A stretch of DNA of 64,000 nt from CAVQCT01 sp964520865 (GCA_964520865.1 CAZFOY010000004.1:38647-102646); one strand, 5' to 3'; positions 16,798-26,262 are shown, counted from the stretch's first letter. Numbers and translations are program-made. Notes: generated by a model from the sequence alone, not told the origin.

Positions 16798-18410
16798 ATA
16801 GTCTGCCTGCAACAAGTTACCTCAACACTCCGCGCGGGATAAAATCCTGGCTGTTGACGCTTGACCACAAGCGGATCGCTATTCTTTATCTGTTCTCGAT
16901 CATGACGATGTTCCTGGTGGGGGGGATATTCGCCATGCTCATCCGCATAGAACTTCTCTCCCCGCACAAAGTTCTCATGACGGCCGAGACGTACAACAAA
17001 GTGTTTACGCTCCACGGCGCGATCATGATTTTCATGTTCATCATTCCTTCGATTCCGGCCATCATGGGCAACTTCGTATTGCCGCTCATGATCGGAGCCA
17101 AGGATGTCGCGTTCCCCCGTCTTAATCTCGCCAGCTGGTACATTTATATAATCGGCACGGTCATCGCCCTCTATTCGATCATCCACGGCGCCGTCGACAC
17201 CGGTTGGACCTTCTACACTCCTTACAGTACGACCACCAGTACGGCGGTGATTCCGATGACGTTCGGCGTGTTCGTGATCGGGTTTTCTTCGATATTCACC
17301 GGGCTAAACTTCATTGTGACCATTCATAAACTTCGATCGCCCGGAATGACCTGGTTCAAGATGCCACTGATGGTCTGGGCGCTGTATGCGACGGCAATTA
17401 TTCAGGTGCTGGCGACGCCGGTCCTTGGAATCACGCTGGTCCTGCTCATTGTCGAACGTGTTGCCGGAATCGGGATATTCGATCCAGCGATGGGGGGTGA
17501 CCCTGTCCTCTACCAGCACTTCTTCTGGTTCTACTCGCACCCCGCTGTATACATAATGATCCTTCCCGGGATGGGCATCATCAGTGAGCTGGTCTCCGTA
17601 TTCAGCCAGAAGAAAATCTTCGGATACAAGATGATTGCCTACTCCTCGTTGGGTATCGCTTTCCTGAGTTTCCTCGTCTGGGGACACCATATGTTCGTGA
17701 GCGGTCAGTCACAGCTTTCGTCGATGATCTTCTCATTCCTGACATTCTTCGTGGGGATACCGTCCGGTATCAAGATGTTTAACTGGATATCTACGATGTA
17801 TAAGGGGTCGATTAGTCTGAAGACGCCCATGTTATATACATTATCCTTCCTGTTTCTATTCGCCATCGGCGGGTTTACGGGGATCTTCCTCGGGACCTTG
17901 CCGGTCGACGTCCACCTGCACGACACCTATTTCGTGGTTGCGCATTTCCACTACGTCATGATGGGAGGAACTGTCATGGCATTTCTCGGTGGATTGCACT
18001 ACTGGTGGCCAAAGATGTGGGGAAGGATGTACAGCGAATTCTGGGGGAGAATATCGGCGGCCCTGATATTCATCGGGTTCAACATTACGTTTTTCACGCA
18101 GTTTATCCTCGGATCGCAGGGCATGCCGCGGCGCTACTATTCCTATTTACCGCAGTACCAGCCGTACCATGCCTTTTCGTCGTTCGGGTCATGGATTATC
18201 GGCCTCGGTTTCATCATCATGGCGGTTTACTTGATCCACGCCATTTTCAAAGGGAAGCCGGCCGGAGACAACCCGTGGGGGGCGCTAACTTTCGAATGGA
18301 CCCTGCCATCGCCTCCGCCCACCGAGAACTTTGCCGAGGTTCCGGCGGTCGAGCACGGGCCGTACGATTTCGATAAGATTGTTCCGAAACGGACCTTTGT
18401 GGAGTCATAG
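16794..18410 (+). CDS. coxA: Cytochrome c oxidase subunit I, A2-type heme-copper oxidase
   Basis: Catalytic subunit, 538 residues and about twelve helices, which reduces oxygen to water while pumping protons. Ligand segments are visible: low-spin heme His in FTLHGAIMIF, CuB ligands in YSHPAVY and GHHMF, and heme a3/a ligands in VVAHFHYVMMGG. The YSHPAV motif, instead of the GHPEV of mitochondrial-type enzymes, places it in the A2 class in which Tyr-Ser takes the place of the K- or D-channel-end Glu, as in the caa3 oxidase of Rhodothermus marinus. It starts at ATG 16794 in an ATGA overlap with coxB, and is followed after 5 bases by coxC. Confidence 0.96.
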   Translation: MNSLPATSYLNTPRGIKSWLLTLDHKRIAILYLFSIMTMFLVGGIFAMLIRIELLSPHKVLMTAETYNKVFTLHGAIMIFMFIIPSIPAIMGNFVLPLMIGAKDVAFPRLNLASWYIYIIGTVIALYSIIHGAVDTGWTFYTPYSTTTSTAVIPMTFGVFVIGFSSIFTGLNFIVTIHKLRSPGMTWFKMPLMVWALYATAIIQVLATPVLGITLVLLIVERVAGIGIFDPAMGGDPVLYQHFFWFYSHPAVYIMILPGMGIISELVSVFSQKKIFGYKMIAYSSLGIAFLSFLVWGHHMFVSGQSQLSSMIFSFLTFFVGIPSGIKMFNWISTMYKGSISLKTPMLYTLSFLFLFAIGGFTGIFLGTLPVDVHLHDTYFVVAHFHYVMMGGTVMAFLGGLHYWWPKMWGRMYSEFWGRISAALIFIGFNITFFTQFILGSQGMPRRYYSYLPQYQPYHAFSSFGSWIIGLGFIIMAVYLIHAIFKGKPAGDNPWGALTFEWTLPSPPPTENFAEVPAVEHGPYDFDKIVPKRTFVES

Positions 18411-18415
18411 ATAAA

Positions 18416-19063
18416 ATGAGTCAGAGCACCGAACATCCCGCATATTTGCAGCATCATTTTTCCGATGCCGAGCAGCAGCGTGAATCAGTCAAGCTCGGTA
18501 TGTGGATTTTTCTGGTCACGGAAATCCTGTTATTCGGCGGGCTGTTCTGCGCCTACTCGATTTATCGCGCCTGGAACCCGGACATCTTCTTCAACGCCCA
18601 CCGCTTCATGAATATCGAACTGGGTACGACCAATACGTGTGTACTGATTATCAGTTCTCTGACGATTGCGCTGGCGATACGGGCGATTCAACTGGGGAAG
18701 AAGAATCAGACCCTCGTCTATCTGGGTTCGACTTTCGTTCTGGCCGGCGTCTTCCTGGTTATCAAGTATTTCGAGTACGCCCATAAATTTCACGAAGGTA
18801 TGTTGCCGGGGAAGTTCTATACGTTCAAGGGAATCGCGGGAACGAACCCGCACGTATTCTTCTCGATGTATTTCCTCATGACCGGGCTGCACGGAATTCA
18901 CGTTACGGTCGGAATGATAATAATCGGTTGGCTGATGTATCGGACCAAGAAGGGTCACTTCTCCTCCGAATACTATACGCCGGTTGAGATGACCGGATTG
19001 TACTGGCATTTGGTCGATATCATCTGGATTTTCTTGTTTCCACTCTTTTATCTGGTAGGGTAA
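18416..19063 (+). CDS. coxC: Cytochrome c oxidase subunit III
   Basis: Membrane subunit of 215 residues with about five helices, which stabilises subunit I and supports sustained proton pumping. It has the family segments KLGMWIFLVTEILLFGGLF, TGLHGIHVTVGM and, at the end, TGLYWHLVDIIWIFLFPLFYL. The shorter form, with five rather than seven helices, is typical of bacterial caa3 and bo3-like enzymes. Five bases separate it from coxA and four from the subunit IV gene. Start at ATG 18416. Confidence 0.95.
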   Translation: MSQSTEHPAYLQHHFSDAEQQRESVKLGMWIFLVTEILLFGGLFCAYSIYRAWNPDIFFNAHRFMNIELGTTNTCVLIISSLTIALAIRAIQLGKKNQTLVYLGSTFVLAGVFLVIKYFEYAHKFHEGMLPGKFYTFKGIAGTNPHVFFSMYFLMTGLHGIHVTVGMIIIGWLMYRTKKGHFSSEYYTPVEMTGLYWHLVDIIWIFLFPLFYLVG

Positions 19064-19067
19064 TGTC

Positions 19068-19502
19068 ATGAGCCGCGAAGTCAGTCACGCCACCCACATC
19101 TTGCCGGTATCGCTGTATCTGAAGATCGGAGGCTTGCTTCTGGTCCTTACCGGTCTAACGGTCTTCGCTTCTTTTCTCCAGTTCGGGCCTTACAATCTCG
19201 TGATCGCAATGGTGATCGCAGCGACCAAGGCATCGCTGGTAGCCCTCTTCTTCATGCACCTGAAGTACGACAACAAACTATACATGACACTCTTCGTGTC
19301 TTCGCTCCTGTTTCTCGCCACCTTCATCATTCTCACCATGTTCGACACCCTCACGAGAGGTGACATCAATCCGGAAACGGCCATGCCCTATAAGCCGGAG
19401 GCGGTGATTTACACTCAGCCTGCCGACTCAACGGCCGCGGCTGCGGATTCGATGCACACCACACCCGACAGCTCCCGGACCGACCAGGAACCGACCGAGT
19501 AA
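19068..19502 (+). CDS. coxD: Cytochrome c oxidase subunit IV (prokaryotic type)
   Basis: Small membrane subunit of 144 residues with three helices and a Ser/Thr/Asp/Ala-rich, probably unstructured C-terminal tail of about 40 residues. The helices contain VIAATKASLVALFFMHLKYD, the recognisable signature of the prokaryotic Cyt_c_ox_IV family. The subunit helps assembly of the CuB site in related oxidases. It starts at ATG 19068 immediately after coxC. The last codons lead into a 98-base gap before ctaA, which carries its own Shine-Dalgarno. Confidence 0.9.
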   Translation: MSREVSHATHILPVSLYLKIGGLLLVLTGLTVFASFLQFGPYNLVIAMVIAATKASLVALFFMHLKYDNKLYMTLFVSSLLFLATFIILTMFDTLTRGDINPETAMPYKPEAVIYTQPADSTAAAADSMHTTPDSSRTDQEPTE

Positions 19503-19600
19503 AAGACTTGCCTTGGCACCTGCTCCGGCATATCATACTGGAGTAGTAGGTAGACGATGGACATGTTTGCCTGTACGGACCGAAACAGGATGGAGACAAA

Positions 19601-20533
19601 ATGAAAAGTTTCAGACGGTTCGCTCTCTTCACCACTCTCTGGACCTATTTCCTGATATTCATGGGAGGACTCGTCCGGGTCTCTGGCGCCGGCCTTGGCT
19701 GTCCCGATTGGCCGCGATGTTTCGGGCGATGGATCCCGCCGACAAGCGTCTCGCAGCTCCCGGCCAATATCGATCCGGCCCAGTTCAATTTCACACTGGC
19801 ATGGATCGAGTATATCAACAGGCTTTGCGGCGTCGTCCTCGGGCTGCTGATGATCGTTGCCGCCGCCTGGGTCCTCATCCGTTTTGCCAGGTATCTGCGG
19901 GTCCTTTTGCCGGTACTTATTGCCGCCTTGCTGACCGCGTTTCAGGGGTGGCAGGGGAGTGTGGTGGTGTCCTCGCAACTCGAACCGATTATCGTCACCG
20001 TCCACATGTTCCTTGCCCTGGTAATCGTGAGTCTTATGATCTATGCTACCTACGAGGCGTATCTGATCGAGAACAAAGGCAACCTGCCTACTGGCAGCTT
20101 GCCGCGGAGTCTCTCGGCCTGGTTCGGCACTCTCTGGCTGATCGGCCTCGTGCAGATTATCTTCGGTACACAGATCCGATCCGCTCTCGAAGTGATCCGC
20201 GAACAGTATCCGCTCGAAACAGGCGCGGCGTGGTTGAGCCGGGTAGGGGCCATCAATCACCTTCACATGCTCCTTGGGATTGTCCTTTTGGCGCTTTCCT
20301 GGTACGTCACCCAGCTCGCATTCAAGCACAAGGCTCAGCTTAGCTCGGTCATGAAACAGGCGACGGTCGCTATGGTGACGGTCGTCACACTTCAGTTCGT
20401 GCTGGGGATACTCTTTATTCTCATGGGGATGTCGGCCGTCCGGCAGGTCTTTCACCTCTGGCTGGCGAGCATGTATATCGGCCTTACATTACTGCTCTAC
20501 ACTATGACCCGAAGAAGGGAGGCGCATTCATGA
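19601..20533 (+). CDS. ctaA: Heme A synthase (COX15/CtaA)
   Basis: Converts heme O to heme A by oxidising the methyl group at C8. The 310-residue protein has eight membrane helices in two four-helix halves. The first half has the GGLVRVSGAGLGCPDWPRCFG signature with the paired cysteines near residues 33 and 38. Conserved His positions appear in WIEYINRLCGV, TVHMFLAL, NHLHMLLG and FHLWLASMYIG. It starts at ATG 19601 with GGATGGAG upstream, 98 bases after coxD. Its stop overlaps the next start (ATGA). Together with ctaB upstream the block makes its own heme A. Confidence 0.93.
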   Translation: MKSFRRFALFTTLWTYFLIFMGGLVRVSGAGLGCPDWPRCFGRWIPPTSVSQLPANIDPAQFNFTLAWIEYINRLCGVVLGLLMIVAAAWVLIRFARYLRVLLPVLIAALLTAFQGWQGSVVVSSQLEPIIVTVHMFLALVIVSLMIYATYEAYLIENKGNLPTGSLPRSLSAWFGTLWLIGLVQIIFGTQIRSALEVIREQYPLETGAAWLSRVGAINHLHMLLGIVLLALSWYVTQLAFKHKAQLSSVMKQATVAMVTVVTLQFVLGILFILMGMSAVRQVFHLWLASMYIGLTLLLYTMTRRREAHS

Positions 20534-21135
20534 CCCGACGCGCTGTACTCTTTCGCCGTATCGGCATTATTCTGATTGTTGCATTAATACTTGAAGTCGG
20601 AGCCTATATCGTCATTAAGCGGGCGGATGAGTCTCGTTCGGAGCTGCCGGTGCTGGGCAAAGTGCCGTCGTTCGCGCTGCAGGCTCAGGACGGTCAACCG
20701 TTCGATCGCGACAATCTACTCAATAAAATCAACGTGGTTGACTTCATCTTCACCCGCTGTCAGGGACCCTGCCCGATTATGAGCGACCATATGACGGATC
20801 TGTACAAGCTGTATGCAAATTCCGACAAAGTGCAGTTTGTCTCGATATCGGTCGATCCTGACTACGACTCGATCGGAGTCCTTCAGGACTATGCCGTCAG
20901 TCACGGTGTGACCGACGGACGGTGGAAGTTCCTGACCGGTCCGCTCGACTCGATAAAGTCGCTGAGCGAAAACGGGTTCATGCTGGCGGCCGATGATCTG
21001 CCCGCAAGTCACAGCACGAAGTTCGTGCTGGTCGACGGAGCCGGAGATATCAGAGCTTACTACGACGGCACCGACCCGGCCAGCATCAACATACTGAAAA
21101 CGAATATCAACGAGTTGGTCAAGCAGCTGAAATGA
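20530..21135 (+). CDS. Second Sco-family copper chaperone
   Basis: A 201-residue Sco1/SenC protein with an N-terminal membrane anchor (about residues 10-28) and a periplasmic thioredoxin-like domain. Copper ligands are seen as CQGPC (about residues 77-81) and the His of PASHSTKFVLVD. It differs from the other Sco protein of the block by lacking a C-terminal helix. Two Sco paralogues may divide the work between copper delivery and disulfide reduction of CuA; that split is inferred. It overlaps ctaA and the downstream DUF420 gene by 4 bases each, so the three are translationally coupled. Confidence 0.92.
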   Translation: MTRRAVLFRRIGIILIVALILEVGAYIVIKRADESRSELPVLGKVPSFALQAQDGQPFDRDNLLNKINVVDFIFTRCQGPCPIMSDHMTDLYKLYANSDKVQFVSISVDPDYDSIGVLQDYAVSHGVTDGRWKFLTGPLDSIKSLSENGFMLAADDLPASHSTKFVLVDGAGDIRAYYDGTDPASINILKTNINELVKQLK

Positions 21136-21545
21136 GTGTTCACGACCTTCCCGTCTTAAATGCCTCACTGAATTTCATCAGCGCGGTCCTGCTGACGTTC
21201 GGCTATGTGAACATCAGGCGGGGAAACCGTGATACCCACAAGAAATTCATGCTCGCCGCGCTGGTGTCTTCGGCCTGCTTCTTAACGAGCTATCTGATTT
21301 ATCACTATGCTGTCGGTTCGGTCCCGTATCCGTACCACAACTGGACGCGTCCGATATACTTTGCCATCCTGATTCCGCATGTCATACTGGCGGCCCTGAT
21401 GGTGCCTTTCATTATCGTGGTGGTCTGGCGGGCGTTTCATGAAGATTTCCTCAGACACCGGAGACTGGCGAGGAAAGTCTGGCCGGTCTGGATGTTCGTC
21501 TCCGTGAGCGGAATCGTGGTCTACCTGATGCTGTATGTGTTCTGA
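21132..21545 (+). CDS. DUF420 membrane protein, oxidase assembly factor (CtaM/YozB-like)
   Basis: A 137-residue protein with four membrane helices of the DUF420 family. It has the family segments LNFISAVLLTFGYVNIRRG, TSYLIYHY and IPHVILAALMVPF, with His residues in the helices. Related proteins in Bacillus and Staphylococcus (CtaM/YozB) are needed for maturation of heme-copper oxidases. Its place at the end of the ctaA-sco cluster agrees with that role. It starts at ATG 21132, overlapping sco by 4 bases, and is the last gene of the respiratory block. Confidence 0.88.
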   Translation: MSVHDLPVLNASLNFISAVLLTFGYVNIRRGNRDTHKKFMLAALVSSACFLTSYLIYHYAVGSVPYPYHNWTRPIYFAILIPHVILAALMVPFIIVVVWRAFHEDFLRHRRLARKVWPVWMFVSVSGIVVYLMLYVF

Positions 21546-21884
21546 GTAGGTCGGCCGAAGCGATTATAAGCTGCTAATTCACCGTCCGTTCAATATCCGC
21601 GAGTCTCGCCTTGATGCGGCGAGTGCCGGGATAAGTTCCGAGAACTCTAGAACCAAGCCGCTGAATTATTTGGAAGAATCTTCTGGTTGTCCGGTATTGA
21701 TGAAGGTATAATAATGCCGGGAGTAGTAGTCTTGTGTCGGAAGGTGTTCGGGTTTCTTCTGTGGGCTTTGTGCTTTGAGTTTCTCACGTTAGCTAAGTGG
21801 TGAAAGGAGACCAATATCGGTGTAGTTTGTTCTTCAAGACGCGTTCAATAGTGGCTTAGTCAAGAAAATCTACGGGAGGCATGT
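21546..21884. other. Intergenic region with a possible -10 element
   Basis: No gene is supported. A hairpin CTCGCC/GGCGAG (21605-21623) lies downstream of the respiratory operon but has no T-run. A TATAAT at 21707-21712 could be a -10 box, but no good -35 sits 16-18 bases upstream. If used it would give a long leader of about 170 nt for the next gene, which has the ribosome-binding site GGGAGG before its ATG. Confidence 0.4.
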
Positions 21885-23154
21885 ATGAAGCGAGTGTTTT
21901 GTTTTCTGACAACAGTACTGGTCGCAATCGTCGCAGTAGGCGTGCAAAGCAAGATGACGCCGATTTTTCCCTATAGTTGGGGTGTCGAGGCAGTTCAGAA
22001 GGAATTCGACGGCAGGCATGTGGATTTGGAATTCTGGTTCAGGCCGAATAAGGAGGAGACCAAGTCAGTCTCCGTGACGGTTCAGACGAAGAACGGAATC
22101 ATATTCGACGGCCCTTCAAGCTGGACGGTCCAGTTTGACGCCAAAGCTGATACGAACCGACAAATATTACACTTGGTTGTTCCGCCCAATGATACGAGCG
22201 AGATAGATTTCGTTCTAAAGGCACTTGGCGAAGGCAGGGTCGTGACCATTACTCGCGTGTTCGTGACGAGGGGAGATTCGATCGAGTATTGGCATGGCTG
22301 GCCACAAAAGGCGTACAGTCGCCCCGAGTCAGATACCGCCGATCGCGATACTCTGAAACAAAGCGATCTTGACCATGTCTACAATGTTGGCATTACTCTG
22401 AAGACGCCTGAACAAAAGGCGGCTGCGCTAAAGATATTGGGTTTTGCTCCTGAGACCGATCAGTTCGGACGCGCAGGAGTGAGAATCACCCTGAGGAAGT
22501 TGTATGAGTTGGATGAGGCCGGTGTTCCATGCGAATCTCTTACTAAAGACGATACTCCATCTTTCAATGGGCTCGACAACAGCCAACAGATGCAAATGAT
22601 CGGGCCGCTTGGGATGGCTTCAGACGATGCAAAGAAGGAGATCATGAAAAGGCGAGAACAGACGCCGCTGCTCGACAAAAATACGGAAGCGTACTACATA
22701 GACGGCGAGATGTGGCAGCGGATCTATGGAGAGACGGAATTTCGCAAGATAACACCCATCACTGATGTCGATACATTCCTCAGGCAGATGAACGACTCGA
22801 TCCAGGCATTGCCACCCGACCACCTCTTCGATATCTGTCTTATGCTCACTGACGACAAAGAGATATCTCAAGCCATTTCAATAGCCGGCAATCTGCCCGG
22901 GCCTGTTGACAGCGTATACTATCATGTTGAGTTGACCAGAAGGCAAATCACTGAGCTCGCTAAGTCGAAAATCAGATTCTCGTATATCATGAATGGTCGA
23001 TGCGTTCACGATTCATTATCGGGCGTCGGAGGACATTCGGGCTAATGAGAATTCACTTCGGAAGCTGATTCCACAATGCCCCCGCAACGAATTGTACGTT
23101 CTGAATGGAACTTTCTTCGACACGTATGAGGTGGAAAGTGCAGAGCTTACTTGA
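21885..23154 (+). pseudogene. Secreted protein of unknown function, frameshifted near 22994
   Basis: Not recognised. The first frame encodes 386 residues with a signal peptide (MKRVFCFLTTVLVAIVAVGVQS) and stops at 23045. From about 22994 the +1 frame carries on with protein-like sequence (VDAFTIHYRASEDIRANENS, 22996-23055) and stays open to a TGA at 23154. The first frame after 22995, by contrast, reads GRCVHDSLSGVGGHSG. One extra base, most simply one G in AATGGTCG, explains this. The joined product would be about 422 residues. The restored 3' end overlaps the convergent neighbour by 8 bases. It could be a decayed gene, a sequencing or assembly error, or less likely a programmed shift. The protein is predicted periplasmic or exported, with a beta-rich N-terminal half and no known motif. 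Confidence 0.65.
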
Positions 23155-25654
23155 TGATGACTACTTTGCCGACCTGATTGCCGTAAGCCGATTCAACCAC
23201 CCAGTAATACAGACCGCTGACGACTGACTGCGTGTTGCGTGAGATGAGGTCCCAATAATCGACCGAAGCTGTGCCGCTCCCGGCCGGCTGGTCATGATCG
23301 ATCTTTCGAATGAGATCTCCGTCGAGAGAATAGATCGAAATGGTGCATTTGTTCGGAAGGTTCGCGAAATATATGGCGCGGCCGCGCTCTATCCAGAGGT
23401 CGGTGAAGCGGTTTTCGAAACCCTGAGCATCGTAGTGAGCATCGGCCCGGTACGGATTAGGATAGCAATAGACATTCAGCTTTCCGTTCTTGAGCACTTC
23501 ATCGTCGCCGTTCGGCAACGCAAACACTTTGTAGAGATTCTCGGTCGGAGCAGATTCGAGCGGGCTAAGTGATTTGGCCGGTTGACCGAAATCGAATGCG
23601 GTTACTGATACATAATAAGGTACCGATGGGAGCAGGTTGTCGATATCGTACTCGTATTCATAATACCTCATTCTGCCCTGGTCATCGACATCGTTGGTGT
23701 CCAGAGTGGCATCCGGATAGATCTTATGGATCTTTTTCGGATCGGTCAGATCCGATTGGTTGTAGTCGACTTTGGTGAAGAAATAGTGCTGGCCGTTTGC
23801 CTCGAACGGTTGCGCCCGGGTGTAGTCAAGCGGTTTAAAATCGTCGCCGTACAAAGCCTTCAGAGAATCGAGCGTAAACGGTATTTCCCTCAGGTCGTAT
23901 TGCCTGTGGGTCGGATTCCAGATATATCGATTGTAGTCCTCTCGATCGTAGGATGCAAGGAGGGTAATATCCCCCGGTTCTTCGGACCTCGCCAGATAGA
24001 CCCGGTAGCCCTCGAAATCTTTGATCAGGCTGAATGAGTCGAAATAATTCTCGACATCGCGGCCGTTCCACCGAACGATGATCTTGCCTCTTTCCCCGGT
24101 AACGCGGATCGGCGGCGCGGGCGGCGGGGTGGCGCCTCGAAAATCAGGCACACCATCGCCGGCATAGTACACTTTAAGCGAATCGGACGTCGCCGGATCG
24201 ACATACCAGAAGAACTTGCCCGAGTCGCCGTCGTCGTCGGTGTCAACTCCCGGATTGTCGTAAATGCGCTTCGCCCAGCGAACGTTATCTATAAGGTCGT
24301 GGAAATCGAGATAGTTCAGAAACGGGTATGGGTTCTGGGGATCGAAATTGTCGCGATAAGCCGATGGGTTCGTGTGTGCTTTCTCACCGATCGAATACAC
24401 GACCGCGACATCCTTTGCGGAATGAGGAGGGATGGTGAACGGTCCAAAGGAGGTGACAAAATGCACGAAATGCCCGCCGGCGATCTCCTCGGCGTACTCC
24501 GGAGGGGGCAGCCAGCCGTCCCGGGAGTGATTGTAGGCCGCGGTGTACCCGCTGTAATCGACTTCGGGATGCGACATCATGTAGTACTTGTCTTTGTCGC
24601 TTAGAGGCAGTCCGAGCCCGGAGCCGTAGAAGGAGCGAAAGGGTTCGTCCTGAGTCGGGGCTTTTCTCGGACCCCAGTTGATCCCTTCGTTGCTGACCCA
24701 CCAGTTGAAATTGAAGATATTCGCTCCGACCGGAACATGGAGAGGGGCAATACCGAAGGCGTTGACGGTGGCAAGGAGGCCCCACGTATTTCCCGTCGGA
24801 TGGCCGTCTTTGTCGACCACCCAGGCAATGTGCAGCGGCTCATACCCTAATTCCTCAAAGTCATAAGCAGCCGAATCAATGTATCCTTCGTAATCTTCGA
24901 GTCGCGGATAGGGGAGTTCAGCTACATGGTGAATCGCTCCGATATGGTACAGACCGAAAAACGCATCCAGGATCGGAGTCTCGCCGAGATTGGTGATTTT
25001 GTAGTCGACAATTACGAAGTCCTCGGCATAGTCGTACGACCAAGAATAACTGGTCTGGTCGATTCGGATATCCAGCGGTTTGTGGTAACGTCGGTCGTAG
25101 TTGTTGTAAGGAACGAACGACTGATATTGAAAGGTGTCGGTGTACGAAGCCTGGAAGGTCACCTGCGACTTGGCCAGATAATCGGTGTTGCCCTTGATAT
25201 TCGGGGTGATATCCTTGAAATCTCCGGCGCTTCCGTAGTCCGGCCAGAACTCGCTGTTGTAGCCGGTCCACCAGCCCTGGTAGTCGACATCGAGATTGGT
25301 CGATACGACCGTATCATTGCCAATGATACCGCCCACCCAGACGGCCGTGTAGTAGCCGTGCCTGATGCGACTGTATCTTGGGAAATAATAACCGGGGGCG
25401 GTTTTACCGAGATCGACGTCCTGAAACCCGAACAGGTTGCCAAAAATCCCATTGTTATTGATGACGTTCCAGAGCTTGCCGTTCTTGTGAATGCGGAATT
25501 TGATCTCCGGGGCCGATGCGGCGACCCGGGGAGAGATGAATTTTCCGTTCGACGGCTGCTCCGGATCCTGAGGATCGTACGACTGTGATGCGATCACTCC
25601 CGGAAGAATCACAAGAAGACAGATCAAAAGCTGCAAATACCGGAAGAGCTTCAT
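23147..25654 (-). CDS. Large secreted protein with C-terminal sorting (type IX-like) domain
   Basis: An 835-residue exported protein starting at ATG 25654 behind GGGAGG, with a signal peptide (YLQLLICLLVILPGVIASQ). The main body is rich in Tyr, Asp and Gly and has no catalytic motif that I recognise. A fibronectin type III-like segment lies around residues 510-560 (PPPAPPIRVTGERGKIIVRW). The last about 90 residues form a typical C-terminal sorting domain: YCYPNPYRADAH, then FANLPNKCTISIYSLDGDLI, and a final GLYYWVVESAYGNQVGKVVIIK-like strand set. In Bacteroidetes-type bacteria this domain directs export by the type IX system and surface attachment. Function unknown; probably a surface or extracellular structural protein. 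It stands as a single minus-strand gene. Confidence 0.75.
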   Translation of the reverse strand: MKLFRYLQLLICLLVILPGVIASQSYDPQDPEQPSNGKFISPRVAASAPEIKFRIHKNGKLWNVINNNGIFGNLFGFQDVDLGKTAPGYYFPRYSRIRHGYYTAVWVGGIIGNDTVVSTNLDVDYQGWWTGYNSEFWPDYGSAGDFKDITPNIKGNTDYLAKSQVTFQASYTDTFQYQSFVPYNNYDRRYHKPLDIRIDQTSYSWSYDYAEDFVIVDYKITNLGETPILDAFFGLYHIGAIHHVAELPYPRLEDYEGYIDSAAYDFEELGYEPLHIAWVVDKDGHPTGNTWGLLATVNAFGIAPLHVPVGANIFNFNWWVSNEGINWGPRKAPTQDEPFRSFYGSGLGLPLSDKDKYYMMSHPEVDYSGYTAAYNHSRDGWLPPPEYAEEIAGGHFVHFVTSFGPFTIPPHSAKDVAVVYSIGEKAHTNPSAYRDNFDPQNPYPFLNYLDFHDLIDNVRWAKRIYDNPGVDTDDDGDSGKFFWYVDPATSDSLKVYYAGDGVPDFRGATPPPAPPIRVTGERGKIIVRWNGRDVENYFDSFSLIKDFEGYRVYLARSEEPGDITLLASYDREDYNRYIWNPTHRQYDLREIPFTLDSLKALYGDDFKPLDYTRAQPFEANGQHYFFTKVDYNQSDLTDPKKIHKIYPDATLDTNDVDDQGRMRYYEYEYDIDNLLPSVPYYVSVTAFDFGQPAKSLSPLESAPTENLYKVFALPNGDDEVLKNGKLNVYCYPNPYRADAHYDAQGFENRFTDLWIERGRAIYFANLPNKCTISIYSLDGDLIRKIDHDQPAGSGTASVDYWDLISRNTQSVVSGLYYWVVESAYGNQVGKVVIIK

Positions 25655-25986
25655 TTCGCTATAATTTTTCCTTTACCTCCCAAACAGCATAAGATAAGCA
25701 AATCGGTCATGATTACAACTGATATTACAATCTGCATTGGGAGATTGTTACTTGGTGCAGGGTGCGGGAGCGAAGAACATGTATCAGAGTCTCTTTCTTT
25801 TTGGTGCTACGTTTGTGACGAACGATAGACAAAAACGTTCAATCGGCCACAAGTTTCTGTTCCTTCCCCGAGAGATGAGTCGACTGGTACGCCGCTCGAC
25901 AGGAGAGTCCCGAAAAATGGAGAAAAAACGGTTGACATTAGCGACCTCATAACTATATTCCGTTCTAAATTTGAGGACGGGGTCTG
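25655..25986. other. Intergenic region between secreted protein and ATP synthase operon
   Basis: Divergent promoter region of about 330 bp. The plus-strand promoter of the ATP synthase operon is at 25932-25959. A 71-codon open frame at 25737-25952 runs into that promoter, has no ribosome-binding site and no protein-like composition, so it is not called. Confidence 0.6.
25932..25959 (+). promoter_or_regulatory. Consensus promoter of the ATP synthase operon
   Basis: -35 TTGACA (25932-25937), 16-bp spacer, -10 TATATT (25954-25959). The leader to the TTG start at 25987 would be about 20 nt and contains GAGGACGGGG. Confidence 0.7.
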
Positions 25987-26262
25987 TTGAAGGCGAATTA
26001 CCCTGGACCTAACAGAAAGCCCGACAGGGACTTAAGGCAAGTGAGTTTACTCGCCTCGGTACCCGCCCTATTATTGGCAGGACCGTTGGTGGGCTTCTTC
26101 ATCGGCAAGTGGGCCGACCAAAAACTCCACACCGAGCCTTACTTATTAATTGTGGGCGTCATTCTCGGTTTCGGCGCCGCTGGAGTAGAAATCTACAAGC
26201 TGGTTAAGAAATCGGAAGCATTCGACAGAGAAGACAGAGATGAGAACAAGTTTCGACCTTGA
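25987..26262 (+). CDS. atpZ: AtpZ-like membrane protein of the F1Fo operon
   Basis: A 91-residue protein with two membrane helices (about residues 24-42 and 52-70), matching the AtpZ/AtpI type in which a small hairpin protein precedes subunit a. The middle segment GPLVGFFIGKWADQKL and the following GVILGFGAAGVEIYKLVKK are typical of this family. AtpZ with AtpI has been linked to Mg2+/Ca2+ uptake and c-ring assembly for ATP synthases. It starts at TTG 25987, first gene after the operon promoter, and overlaps the atpI gene by 23 bases. Confidence 0.8.
   Translation: MKANYPGPNRKPDRDLRQVSLLASVPALLLAGPLVGFFIGKWADQKLHTEPYLLIVGVILGFGAAGVEIYKLVKKSEAFDREDRDENKFRP

Noticed and set aside
25737..25952. 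Open frame of 71 codons before the ATP synthase operon
   Set aside because: No ribosome-binding site, non-protein-like composition and it runs over the operon promoter.
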